From: Fidelibacterota bacterium
GTDB taxonomy: Bacteria > Fidelibacterota > UBA8477 > JABMPR01
Direction of reading: 5' to 3'
Length of the DNA: 39,261 nucleotides
NCBI GenBank assembly: GCA_021734325.1
Contig: JAIPJF010000026.1
Coordinates: forward strand, 1 to 39,261
A program made the translations under genes and the position numbers. The notes beneath the pieces were generated by a model that did not search any database, had not been told where the DNA came from, and saw nothing but the letters and a program-made list of their open reading frames with translations. Position 1 is the stretch's first letter; every line of letters begins with the position of its first letter. Shown piece after piece: positions 1 to 8,582 of the stretch.

Positions 1-164
1 CAACTGCTTTTGGGAAATGCGCCGCCAACGTTGAAGAGATGTATTATTTAGCATAACTGCCTCCATAGAGATTTTAGGGTGCAGGTACAAAAATAACACA
101 ATCTCAGTAACTTTGCCATATGGCACAATTATAGGCGGGTTGCAGTCCTCTTGATGATCCTGTT

Positions 165-262
165 GGGACGCTTGCCTTGCCGAAGCTGCTAAGCGAAGGC
201 AGGTGGCAATCTCAAATTCGAGATCGCCGCGTCACTCTGACGCTTGCGTCAGACTTCCTCGC
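165..262. repeat. Dispersed intergenic repeat, GAGATCGCCGCGTCAC type
   Basis: Contains ATCTCAAA, then GAGATCGCCGCGTCAC, then the inverted repeat TGACGC-TTGC-GTCA. A related patch at 13116-13205 has ATCTCAAA followed by GAGATTGCCGCATCGTTC. It is non-coding and looks like a degenerate, repeatedly copied intergenic element. Confidence 0.5.
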
Positions 263-427
263 GAAAACGAGAAGGGGTTAAATCCATATTTTTGGCTCAT
301 GTCTTTGCGAGATGGGTTACTTGTTGTTTTTGACGGACCAAAAACAACGAAAAAGTCCTTTTTTAAAGCAGGTCTCAGGAAAGTCAGGTGGTTCTAAGAG
401 AAGAGTTCTCATCCATTCTCTCGTTAT

Positions 428-487
428 CACCCAACTTTAGTTGGGTGTTATGGAGCTCAGGTTGAAAGGATAACCGTTTTAACGGTT
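428..487 (-). repeat. REP-like palindromic unit, copy 1 (leftward)
   Basis: Read on the minus strand, this unit starts with the palindrome AACCGTTAAAACGGTT (472-487). A hairpin follows with arms CACCCAAC/GTTGGGTG and a four-base loop (428-447). The order and spacing match the units around the transposase at 8949-9383, and the downstream text (gataacgagagaatgg) resembles the gagagag tract there. Confidence 0.7.
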
Positions 488-511
488 TTTGTGCGCATAT
501 CAAGGTGAGAT

Positions 512-590
512 CAGAGATCCTTCGCGAGCCTGTGCTGAGCGAAGCCTGCCCCGCCAAAGGCGGTGGTCGAAGTGCTCTAGGATGACGCGA
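512..590. repeat. Dispersed hairpin-rich repeat of CTTCGA type
   Basis: Lies between two divergent REP-like units. It contains nested short inverted repeats (CCGCC-AAA-GGCGG, and CTTCG/CGAAG pairs). Elements of this style are common in intergenic DNA of several bacterial groups. It has no coding potential. Confidence 0.45.
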
Positions 591-635
591 CTGGTAGGTT
601 TATGGCCATAAGGGTTGTTGGCGTTGACACCTTGA

Positions 636-745
636 AACCGTTAAAACGGTTATCTGAAGTTTGTGAATTCAATAACACCCGATTGAAATCGGGTGTTATT
701 GAAAAGGCATATGGCATTTATGCTCTCTCTAACACCTGACTTGGA
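636..745 (+). repeat. REP-like palindromic unit, copy 2 (rightward)
   Basis: Starts with AACCGTTAAAACGGTT at 636-651. Next is a perfect 13-base-pair hairpin (arms 671-683 and 688-700, loop TGAA), then a degenerate third motif beginning AACACCTGACTT. It points away from copy 1, so the two form a divergent pair around 488-635. The loop TGAA is shared with the hairpins beside the transposase, although the stem sequence differs. Confidence 0.7.
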
Positions 746-978
746 TCCCGGAACCCCGCAACATGCGGTGGATCGAAGGGTGGTCCAAAAATAGTCATTC
801 AGAATCATCCGACTGGCACAACACTTGCCATATAAGTAATGTTTTTATCCGCCTTCGCGAGCCCCACAAACTGTAGGGGTCGCGGACAGAAGACACCGCG
901 TATACACGGTGATGAATGCAGAGTTATTCGCTTCGGCGCGATGTTCACCAATCGAGTCGGGCGGATAACCACGCCGTA

Positions 979-1000
979 GTCCCGACAAGCTTGTCGGGAC
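979..1000. repeat. Perfect 22-base palindrome
   Basis: The arms are GTCCCGACAAG and its exact complement, with no loop. It sits inside a longer imperfect inverted repeat (about 967-1012, AACC...GGTT) and contains an AAGCTT centre. Without a T-run on either side it is not a typical terminator. It could be a protein-binding site or part of a decayed repeat element. Confidence 0.6.
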
Positions 1001-1148
1001 GTAGGCGGGTTATGGATGGAACCCCCGGTTTGGAACCCTACCAACAGCGGGTACTCGGGGCGATTTATGGAATGATAGAGAATTCTAATTTGACAAGACT
1101 CATTGGGCAGACCTTTGGCTCAATCAAAAACAAGGGGTGGAGAACATC

Positions 1149-2309
1149 ATGCGGTCTATTTACACATCAATACTGATTATGCTGATTCTGGTCACAGGAG
1201 CAATGGCCGATATTACGATTAACGGTGATGCCAGGGTGAGACCTCGTCTGGATATTACTGATCAGGGTGCTTATGGAAGCAAAACAAGTGACCTTTATTA
1301 CCTGTACTGGGTTCGACTGAATGTGAATGCAGACATTGGCAGTGGCTACTATTTCAATACCCAGCTCGCCCATAACGGCGCAGGATCTTTCATTGGAAAA
1401 TTTGGAACAGGTACACTACCGAGCTCAGTCAGTTATAGCAGCGGTGGGAGAGGTACAGTCGATTTTGCGCTGGCCTATTTTGGACATAATGGCAAAAGAT
1501 TCAGCTGGTCTACTGGATTAATACCCGTCCCCGGTGATATTTTTCTGGATGCCCATTTCTACCCTATCAAGCCACTCGATATTCCCTGGATACTTTTCAA
1601 CAATAATGGTGCCTTTGGCGCTGATCTCAATTATGTATTGGCTGGTCAAAAGCTTAATCTACGCATATTCGTTGATGACAATTCAGGCAAGAGTGTGGAG
1701 GGTGAGATTGTTACCCAGGCCGATACCAGTTATGCATGGATCATCGATCAAAGTACGGGGACAATTGTTCGGGATACAAGTATCGTTTCAACAACGACTG
1801 ACCCCAATCAGAACACCAGGGACAAGTATTCGCTTAATCTTTCTTATCCCATATCCATGCTGGGTATTACGGTAAAACCTCAAATCTACATGACGGTGGC
1901 TGATACGGGCGTCGCAGCGCCCCTAACCATGGGTGTTGATGTCGCCCTGCCGAAAATAGCAGGCTGGGGAATGTCGGCAGCCGCCGGTGTAAGTTCACAG
2001 AAAGTGGAGACCACACAATATCCCGGTGCCTACAACAGCACCTTCTACCGAGGGAAAATCTGGGGAAAACTTGGTCCCGGTGCCTTGTTAAGCTGGGTGG
2101 ACATCACTTCGGTGACCCCTGAGCTTGAAACTTTGCCGACGATAAATTCCACCAGTATCTGGATCTCATACCAATGGAAACTTCACCAATCGGATTTTGG
2201 CGAGGTGAGTCTTAAACCGACCTATCGACAGCTGATCCAGACAATCGAAGGGGAGCAGGACCTGGCCCGCACGTTTATCGAGCTGACCACAGAGATAAAA
2301 TTCAAGTAA
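1149..2309 (+). CDS. Predicted outer-membrane beta-barrel protein
   Basis: A 386-residue protein with a clear signal peptide (a hydrophobic run ending at about residue 20, AMA before Asp). The rest is rich in alternating polar/hydrophobic stretches with aromatic ends and glycines, as in porin-like barrels, and the C-terminus (IELTTEIKFK) looks like a last strand. I cannot assign a specific family. The ATG at 1149 is preferred over an in-frame GTG at 1137 because GGAG at 1139-1142 is well spaced for it and the signal peptide then begins correctly. It stands alone, 214 bases before the carboxylate transporter. A transport or surface role is inferred from fold only. Confidence 0.85.
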   Translation: MRSIYTSILIMLILVTGAMADITINGDARVRPRLDITDQGAYGSKTSDLYYLYWVRLNVNADIGSGYYFNTQLAHNGAGSFIGKFGTGTLPSSVSYSSGGRGTVDFALAYFGHNGKRFSWSTGLIPVPGDIFLDAHFYPIKPLDIPWILFNNNGAFGADLNYVLAGQKLNLRIFVDDNSGKSVEGEIVTQADTSYAWIIDQSTGTIVRDTSIVSTTTDPNQNTRDKYSLNLSYPISMLGITVKPQIYMTVADTGVAAPLTMGVDVALPKIAGWGMSAAAGVSSQKVETTQYPGAYNSTFYRGKIWGKLGPGALLSWVDITSVTPELETLPTINSTSIWISYQWKLHQSDFGEVSLKPTYRQLIQTIEGEQDLARTFIELTTEIKFK

Positions 2310-2393
2310 TTTGCATATATAAAGAAGAATCCTAACTTCCCGGATCCCGGTGATCTGGAATAGAGATGGGTTCTGAAAGCTAGATTTATTTCC

Positions 2394-2415
2394 ATCCTTG
2401 CATTGCTGCAAGGAT
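2394..2415. other. Hairpin downstream of the barrel gene
   Basis: The arms ATCCTTGCA and TGCAAGGAT pair perfectly around the loop TTGC. There is no T-run after it, so intrinsic termination is doubtful. It may protect a 3' end or be a factor-dependent stop site. Confidence 0.45.
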
Positions 2416-2523
2416 CGCTGGTAGTGATAAGCATCTGCTATTAAACCCATACCAGATCGATTCCATGTCGGGGAGTGGTCTGCTTATGCTTTTCCAGACC
2501 GCTTCCAAACAAGAGAATGCATC

Positions 2524-4080
2524 ATGCTTGAAGAAAAACCAGATCTATCAAAAAGTTTGACTCAGAAGATCGGGGTGATTCTTGGTCCCATCCTGTTCTT
2601 TGGGATTCTTTTGTTGTTTGATTTTGATCCTGATAATCCTGTCGTTACCCGAATGGCCGCCGTCGCGGCCTTAATGGCGGTCTGGTGGATCACAGATGCC
2701 ATCCCGCTTTTTGCGACAGCCCTGATTCCCCTAGTGCTCTATCCGCTTTTAGGTATTCTCAAGGGCAGTGCCGTGGCGCCGCTGTACGTAAACAGTACCA
2801 TATTTTTGTTCATTGGCGGATTCATGATCGCCCTTACCATGGAAAAGTGGCGACTGCACAAACGGATCGCCCTGTTTATTATTCGATCCATCGGGGGAGG
2901 TCCGGCACGGATCGTTCTCGGTTTTATGATCGCTGCCGCCTTCCTCTCCATGTGGATTTCGAATACGGCTACGGCCATCATGATGGTTCCCATCGGCCTG
3001 GCGATCGTCTATCAGATGGAAGAGAAATTTGAAGCGAGCGACACACACAATTTCACTGTGGGATTGATGCTGGGAATTGCCTACGCCTGCTCCATGGGCG
3101 GGATTGCTACCCTGGTGGGTACGCCCCCCAATCTTTCCTTTGCACGAATATTTGAGATCACTTTTCCTGGTGCACCGGCAATAACTTTTGGTAGCTGGTT
3201 CATCATGGCCCTACCCATATCCATTTTCATGATCGCAATTATCTGGCTGCTGCTCACAAAAGTCTTATTCCCCGTTCCAAGTCGTATCAAAGTAGAAAAG
3301 ACAATTGTGGATCAGGAGTACCATAGCCTCGGACACATGAGTTTTGAAGAAAAGGCCGTGCTGCTCATCTTTTCTCTCACAGCCGTGCTATGGGTATTCA
3401 GGAACCAGCTGGTGGTGGGATTTGTAACCATCCCGGGCTGGTCGCAATTGCTTCCCTATCCTGACCTTATCGATGATGGGTCTGTGGCCTTGTTCATGGC
3501 GATGCTCCTTTTTCTGATCCCCACTCGCAGCAAGGGTGCGAAAACAGCTACCCTGATGGGAGCTCGCGTTGTCATGAGATTACCCTGGAATATCGTTCTG
3601 CTATTTGGTGGCGGATTCGCACTGGCAAAAGGGTTTCAGGTTACCGGTCTTTCCACCCTGATCGGTAATGAATTTGCCGGTCTGGCCGGGATGTCCCCCA
3701 TCATCATGGTCCTGTTCGTTTGTTTTGGCCTGACTTTCTTGACAGAGCTGACGTCCAATACAGCGACCACTGAAATGATCCTGCCGATCCTTGCTTCTGT
3801 TGGCTTTGCCATGCAAACCAATCCATTAATTTTGATGATTCCAGCCACCCTTTCTGCATCATGCGCATTCATGATGCCTGTGGCGACACCACCCAATGCG
3901 ATCGTGTTTGGAAGCGGTCGCGTAAAGATCTCGGAAATGGCGAAGGCAGGACTCCTTATCAACCTGATAGGGATCCTGGTGATTACGATCTACTTTTATA
4001 CAATTGGTGCCGATCTGATGGGCATTGATCTTTCAGTTTTTCCTGAATGGGCAAAAAGTATGGGTGTCCCAATCAAATAG
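2524..4080 (+). CDS. SLC13/DASS family sodium:carboxylate symporter
   Basis: A 518-residue inner-membrane protein with about a dozen hydrophobic segments. Both family signatures are visible: SNTAT in WISNTATAIMMVPI in the first half and TELTSNTATTEMILPILA in the second half. These are the paired Ser-Asn-Thr hairpin motifs that bind sodium and substrate in VcINDY-like transporters. Members import C4-dicarboxylates, citrate or sulfate with sodium; the exact substrate cannot be read from the sequence. Its length is normal for the family and it looks intact. It stands apart from the TldD/PmbA pair that follows (114-base gap), so I infer no shared function. Confidence 0.93.
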   Translation: MLEEKPDLSKSLTQKIGVILGPILFFGILLLFDFDPDNPVVTRMAAVAALMAVWWITDAIPLFATALIPLVLYPLLGILKGSAVAPLYVNSTIFLFIGGFMIALTMEKWRLHKRIALFIIRSIGGGPARIVLGFMIAAAFLSMWISNTATAIMMVPIGLAIVYQMEEKFEASDTHNFTVGLMLGIAYACSMGGIATLVGTPPNLSFARIFEITFPGAPAITFGSWFIMALPISIFMIAIIWLLLTKVLFPVPSRIKVEKTIVDQEYHSLGHMSFEEKAVLLIFSLTAVLWVFRNQLVVGFVTIPGWSQLLPYPDLIDDGSVALFMAMLLFLIPTRSKGAKTATLMGARVVMRLPWNIVLLFGGGFALAKGFQVTGLSTLIGNEFAGLAGMSPIIMVLFVCFGLTFLTELTSNTATTEMILPILASVGFAMQTNPLILMIPATLSASCAFMMPVATPPNAIVFGSGRVKISEMAKAGLLINLIGILVITIYFYTIGADLMGIDLSVFPEWAKSMGVPIK

Positions 4081-4194
4081 GGGCTGAACCATTCAGGTAC
4101 TCAGGCGTATAAATGCAGATAAAATTTGGTTGAACTTCATTTGGTGGATAGTTTATAACCCTCAGAAAATGATCTAATTGAAAGGAATAAAGGT

Positions 4195-5724
4195 ATGATA
4201 AACATGAGCAGACGAGATTTCGTTAAAATAACGGGGACCGGTCTGGCTTTGGCAACACTCCCAGGATTCTTGCGCACCGGGTTTGCAGCCAATAGTCCAG
4301 GTGGAAATCCTTATGGCTTTTATTTTAAACGCTTTGGAATCGATGACGATACGATTCGTAAAGTGATGGCTGAGGCCCTGCATTACGGGGGTGATTATTG
4401 TGACCTCTTTTTCCAGAATCAATTGAGCAATTCCATTCGACTGAGGGACAATATCGTCAGCACTGCCAGCACGAATGTGACCCTCGGCGTCGGTATTCGT
4501 GTGCTGAAGGGAAACCAAACCGGATATTCATTCACGGAAGATGTTTCATTGGCCAGCATGAAAGCGGCTGCACGTACAGCTGCCGGTATCGCATCTGGGT
4601 CAGCCAAGGGGGTTCCAGAGACATTCAACGCGACCAAGCTGATGAATTATTATGATACTGAAATGAGCTGGGAAGATGTGGGGGTTAAGAGCAAGGTCGA
4701 AATGCTCCAGGCCATCAATGATGATGTGTTTAAGGAAGACCCCAGGGTCGTCAAGGCCAGCGTCAATTTTGCTGACAGTGAAAATTATATTTTAGTTGTC
4801 AACTCTGAAGGGGGAATTGCTACTGATTATCAACCTATGTTGAGGATATCTGTAGCATGTACGGCAGAGCAGGATGGTCGCAGGGAGAATAATTATTTTG
4901 ATTATTCAGCCCGGGATGATATCAGCTTCCTGACTCCAGAAAGACTAAAACGACTTCCCAGGGAGGCAGTCGCCCGAACAGTTAAGTTGTTTGAAGCGCA
5001 GACGCCACCGGCGGGAGAATTACCCGTCGTCCTGTCAGCAGGTAGCGCAGGTATTCTCCTCCATGAGGCAATCGGCCATGGAATGGAGGCTGATTTTAAT
5101 CGTCAGGGTATTTCGGTCTACTCGGAAAAAATGAACAAGAAGATCGCTGAACCTTTTGTCACCATCGTTGATAATGGGACGAATCCGCATATTCGGGGTT
5201 CCATTAATGTTGATGACGAGGGGTATCCGTCACAGGAAACAGTGCTGGTAGAAAACGGAGTTTTGCGCACCTATATGCACGACAGGATCTCTGCCCAGCA
5301 TTATGGTCTGGAACCAACTGGAAACGGTCGCAGGGAATCATTCAAGCATTATCCCATGCCAAGAATGAGAAACACCTACATGAAGAGCGGTCCTCATGAA
5401 TTTGAAGAGATGATCGCGAGTGTGGATTACGGCATCCTCGCAGACCAATTCACAAACGGTCAGGTTAATATTGGTCCCGGCGATTTCACCTTCTATGTAA
5501 AATCAGGTTCACTGATTGAAAAGGGCAAGATCACAGCGCCGATCAAGGATGTAAATATTATCGGAAACGGACCGGAAGTCCTTGAGCGTGTGACCATGGT
5601 TGCCAATGATATGAAGATGGCTGAAGGTGGTTGGACATGTGGGAAAAATGGCCAGGGTGTACCTGTTTCACAAGGGATGCCAAGTGTGTTGGTCTCAGCA
5701 ATTACTGTGGGAGGTAGGGGATAA
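4195..5724 (+). CDS. tldD: TldD family metalloprotease with Tat signal
   Basis: A 509-residue subunit of the TldD/PmbA(TldE) protease, a heterodimer that degrades unfolded peptides and trims modified peptides in known systems. The zinc motif HEAIGH is at residues 290-295, within LLHEAIGHGMEAD. The N-terminus has a twin-arginine signal (SRRDFVK followed by a hydrophobic stretch to about residue 31, GFAAN), so this copy is probably exported folded, unlike the cytoplasmic E. coli protein. The start could also be the ATG at 4204 (Met4); AAAGGA upstream favours 4195. The partner gene follows after two bases, which indicates an operon and one complex. Confidence 0.92.
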   Translation: MINMSRRDFVKITGTGLALATLPGFLRTGFAANSPGGNPYGFYFKRFGIDDDTIRKVMAEALHYGGDYCDLFFQNQLSNSIRLRDNIVSTASTNVTLGVGIRVLKGNQTGYSFTEDVSLASMKAAARTAAGIASGSAKGVPETFNATKLMNYYDTEMSWEDVGVKSKVEMLQAINDDVFKEDPRVVKASVNFADSENYILVVNSEGGIATDYQPMLRISVACTAEQDGRRENNYFDYSARDDISFLTPERLKRLPREAVARTVKLFEAQTPPAGELPVVLSAGSAGILLHEAIGHGMEADFNRQGISVYSEKMNKKIAEPFVTIVDNGTNPHIRGSINVDDEGYPSQETVLVENGVLRTYMHDRISAQHYGLEPTGNGRRESFKHYPMPRMRNTYMKSGPHEFEEMIASVDYGILADQFTNGQVNIGPGDFTFYVKSGSLIEKGKITAPIKDVNIIGNGPEVLERVTMVANDMKMAEGGWTCGKNGQGVPVSQGMPSVLVSAITVGGRG

Positions 5725-5726
5725 TT

Positions 5727-7049
5727 ATGGAAAAAAATGTATACTTAGACCTTGGCTACTGGGTTCAGAAAAAGGCGAAACAACTGGGTGCCGACGATTC
5801 AGCCCTTGGAATAAATCAATCCCGTAGCGTTGAAGTGGATTTTCGCGATGGTGAGGTTGAAAAGCTCAAAGAGTCAACTGAACAGTCACTGTGGATCGAA
5901 ATCTATGCAAATGGTCGCTATTCAAGTCATTCTACAAACGACCTGAGCAAACCTGCTTTGGAAAAATTCATCACCAATGCTGTTGATCTCACGACCTACC
6001 TTGAAAAAGACGAATTTCGGAAATTACCTGATCCTGAATTGTATAAGGGCCAGCATACGGTTGATATCGATATCAATGATACCAGGCAGGCTGATCTCAC
6101 CGTGGAGCAGAGACTGGAACGGGCGAAAAATATGGGTGAATTCATCAAAGGAAAAGATGATCGAATCATTTCCATCGCTTCGGGATTTTACGATGACCAC
6201 AGTGAGTCCTATCACCTGAAATCGAATGGCTTCGAAGGGCACAAGGAATCAACTTCCTTTACCCATGGGGCATCCGTTTCCATGCAGGGTGCCGGGGATA
6301 AGAAACCTGAAGCCTGGCGCTACTATCGTGCCCGCCATCTTGAAGACCTGGTCGGTGCGAAAGAAACAGCTCTCCAGGCACTGGCAAGAACCCAGGATCA
6401 AATGGGTGCGAAAAAAGTGCCCTCTGAAACCCTGCCCCTGTTGCTGGAGAATTCAAATGCTGCCGGCTTGCTCTGGCGTCTTATGGGCCCCCTCAGTGCC
6501 TCTTCAATACAGCAGAAAAACTCCTTCCTTGAAGGTAAAAAGGATCAGCAGATCGCCTCTGAGGTTCTGAGCATCATGGATGATCCGACCATTATTAGAG
6601 GATTGGGAAGCCGTTACTATGATGGCGATGGAATTGCAGCTCAACCCCGTCCCCTGATCACTGACGGCGTCCTGAATAACTACTTTGTCGATGTTTATTA
6701 TGGCAATAAGCTCGGTTGGAAACCTACCAGTGGTGGATCTTCGAATCTTGTCATCAAACCGGGTAGTCGCTCAGGAGCAGAGATCGAAGCAGGTCTGGAC
6801 AAAGCGATTCTGGTCACAAGCTGGCTCGGTGGAAATGCAAATGGTACAACGGGTGATTTTTCACTCGGTGTGGCCGGCTGGCTGATCGAAAATGGCAAAC
6901 GGATCCAACCCATCACTGAAATGAACATCTCGGGGAACTATTCTGAGCTGCTGATGAATCTGGTCGAGGTCGGGAATGATCCCTGGATCCACTCAACATT
7001 CAGAACACCAACATTATTGTTTGATAAGGTGAATTTCTCAGGATCCTGA
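5727..7049 (+). CDS. pmbA: PmbA/TldE family protein, partner of TldD
   Basis: A 440-residue protein of the PmbA/TldE branch, which shares the TldD fold but lacks the HExxxH zinc motif; none is visible here. The C-terminal half carries the family hallmark SSNLVIKPGSRSG followed by GNANGTTGDFSLGVAGW. In characterised pairs TldE forms the substrate channel and TldD supplies zinc. It starts two bases after the tldD stop, so the two are co-transcribed and coupled, and a strong terminator lies about 60 bases beyond its stop. No obvious signal peptide is present, unlike TldD, so either co-export as a complex by the Tat hitch-hiker route or a different location must be considered. Confidence 0.92.
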   Translation: MEKNVYLDLGYWVQKKAKQLGADDSALGINQSRSVEVDFRDGEVEKLKESTEQSLWIEIYANGRYSSHSTNDLSKPALEKFITNAVDLTTYLEKDEFRKLPDPELYKGQHTVDIDINDTRQADLTVEQRLERAKNMGEFIKGKDDRIISIASGFYDDHSESYHLKSNGFEGHKESTSFTHGASVSMQGAGDKKPEAWRYYRARHLEDLVGAKETALQALARTQDQMGAKKVPSETLPLLLENSNAAGLLWRLMGPLSASSIQQKNSFLEGKKDQQIASEVLSIMDDPTIIRGLGSRYYDGDGIAAQPRPLITDGVLNNYFVDVYYGNKLGWKPTSGGSSNLVIKPGSRSGAEIEAGLDKAILVTSWLGGNANGTTGDFSLGVAGWLIENGKRIQPITEMNISGNYSELLMNLVEVGNDPWIHSTFRTPTLLFDKVNFSGS

Positions 7050-7111
7050 CAGATCATTTCCAAACCCCGGGTTATAACTCTGGGAAGTAGGACCACAACG
7101 AACAAAACGTA

Positions 7112-7150
7112 GCAGGAGAATGGGATTCAACCCGTTCTCCTGCTTTTTTT
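7112..7150 (+). terminator. Rho-independent terminator after tldD-pmbA
   Basis: A 13-base-pair stem (arms GCAGGAGAATGGG and CCCGTTCTCCTGC, one G-U pair), six-base loop and seven T residues. It closes the operon ending at 7049. Confidence 0.93.
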
Positions 7151-7316
7151 GAGCTTAACCCAGGCAATTCCATAAAAAGATCCCTTGCTTTTTACTGGCT
7201 ATTATTCGAGCTTATCCTATCTCATTAGAGGTCGCAAACCAAATCCCTAAATAATTGATACTTAAATCTCACCTGATTCCAGGTGGGTAAATCAATTGAT
7301 TCAGGAGGATTTGATC

Positions 7317-8582
7317 ATGTGGCGAAAGCAATTCGTTTACACAAATGTATTCATTTTGGCTCTGACCCTCAATGGACAAAATGTAATCGTGAATGAGATG
7401 TCCCAGGGGTCCGGGGGTGGTAAGGAATGGGTTGAACTGTTGGTGGTCGAGAATGGTACTGATCTCCGGGGCTGGGAGCTGGGGGATAACGATGATGGCA
7501 TCTGGCATTCCCTGGTTGAGTTTAGCACACATCCTGTCTGGTCCAGTATGGCTGAGGGGACGCTCATCGTTATCTATAACAGTGGCGATGTGGACGAAAC
7601 GATACTTGCTGCTGGTGGCGAAGACACTGATTTTGCTGATAAATCAGTGATTATCGCTGTCAATAATACAAGCTATTTCATTGATACTGGTATCTGGGGA
7701 GGCACTTCAGGCGCTTTTGCCAATACGGACGGGGATGATTGTGCCGCTATCCGGGATACAGCGGATATCATTATTCATGATATGGCACTGACCCATCCGA
7801 CGGCCGTGATCACGGCACCAGGAAGTGCCAAGGTAAAATATTTCAGCGCTGATTCTGTGGGTGATATTGGTGATGACTCGAAGTGGGTTGAAGCGCCATC
7901 ATCTGAGGCGACACCGGGACAGGGAAACGGAGGGGACAATTCCACTTGGATCGATTCATCCCTGCCAATTGAACTCGCAATCTGGTCCGGTTACTGTTCT
8001 GAAGGAAAGGTGCACTTGCAGTGGACCACGGAATCAGAGCTCGAAAACCAGGGCTTCATTATTACGCGCAGAGAAAAGGAATCGGAGCGGTTCATCGAGC
8101 TTAGCTCTTTTGTGCATAATGCACAACTTATCGGTCATGGATCCACCACAGATAGACATAACTATACCTTCGCTGACACTGATGTTGAACCTGGGCAGGA
8201 TTATGTCTACCAACTGGCAGATGTAGATTATGACAATAGAATGACGACTCATTCTGAGCTCTTTATCCATATTGGGAGTCTGGATCTTGAGATTGACCAA
8301 AGTCCAGTTGATCTTGATCCGCCCTTCCCAAATCCTTTTAACTCAACTGTGCAGCTCTCCTTTCGACTGGAGCAGGAAGCGGAAATGCTCACGCTGAATC
8401 TTTATGATACCCGCGGAGATCTGGTACGATCCCTGGCAGAGGGGGCTTATCCAAAAGGGACTTACCAATTTCATTGGGAGGGGAGCAAGGAAGGGGGAGG
8501 GCTGCTCGCCTCAGGGGTGTATATCCTGCGTTTGCTGATCGGTGAACACCAGTATGTACAGAGGATCACCTATTTGAGATGA
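7317..8582 (+). CDS. Secreted lamin-tail-domain protein with C-terminal sorting domain
   Basis: A 421-residue extracellular or surface protein. A hydrophobic N-terminus (about residues 6-22) acts as the signal. Residues from about 24 (VIVNEMSQGSGGGKEWVELL) match the start of a lamin-tail domain, often found in surface proteins and nucleases. A beta-sandwich linker of the LQWTTESELENQGF type follows at about 235-330. The C-terminal 80 residues (PFPNPFNSTVQLSF to RITYLR) form a FlgD/Por-type sorting domain used by type IX-like secretion in FCB bacteria. AGGAGG at 7303-7308 is eight bases before the ATG, which fixes the start. Two palindromes (7270-7285 and 7291-7300) sit just upstream. It is a single-gene unit with no catalytic domain visible. 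Confidence 0.9.
   Translation: MWRKQFVYTNVFILALTLNGQNVIVNEMSQGSGGGKEWVELLVVENGTDLRGWELGDNDDGIWHSLVEFSTHPVWSSMAEGTLIVIYNSGDVDETILAAGGEDTDFADKSVIIAVNNTSYFIDTGIWGGTSGAFANTDGDDCAAIRDTADIIIHDMALTHPTAVITAPGSAKVKYFSADSVGDIGDDSKWVEAPSSEATPGQGNGGDNSTWIDSSLPIELAIWSGYCSEGKVHLQWTTESELENQGFIITRREKESERFIELSSFVHNAQLIGHGSTTDRHNYTFADTDVEPGQDYVYQLADVDYDNRMTTHSELFIHIGSLDLEIDQSPVDLDPPFPNPFNSTVQLSFRLEQEAEMLTLNLYDTRGDLVRSLAEGAYPKGTYQFHWEGSKEGGGLLASGVYILRLLIGEHQYVQRITYLR

Larger units (their letters stand above)
1..1148. other. Gene-free region with palindromic repeats
   Basis: No open frame here has a plausible start, ribosome site and protein-like composition. The stretch holds REP-like units at 428-487 and 636-745, dispersed intergenic repeats at about 165-262 and 512-590, and a perfect 22-base palindrome at 979-1000. 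The first 56 bases could be the tail of a gene outside the window (frame 3, stop TAA at 54-56), but too little is left to judge. A TTGACA at 1090-1095 lies upstream of the first gene, but I see no convincing -10 box behind it. Confidence 0.75.

Noticed and set aside
3..56. Possible C-terminal end of a gene to the left of the window (frame 3, stop at 54-56)
   Set aside because: Only 17 codons are available, and the other frames are not clearly worse. It cannot be supported.
428..745. CRISPR-like array made of the palindromic repeats
   Set aside because: Spacing is irregular, copies face opposite ways, the repeats vary, and no cas genes are nearby. A REP-like explanation fits better.
1090..1118. 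TTGACA upstream of the barrel gene as a promoter
   Set aside because: No acceptable -10 hexamer at 16-18 bases spacing, so it was not listed as a promoter.
916..1176. Open frame of 86 codons in the repeat region
   Set aside because: It runs through the 22-base palindrome and repeats, has no ribosome site, and its composition is not protein-like. It also overlaps the start of the barrel gene.
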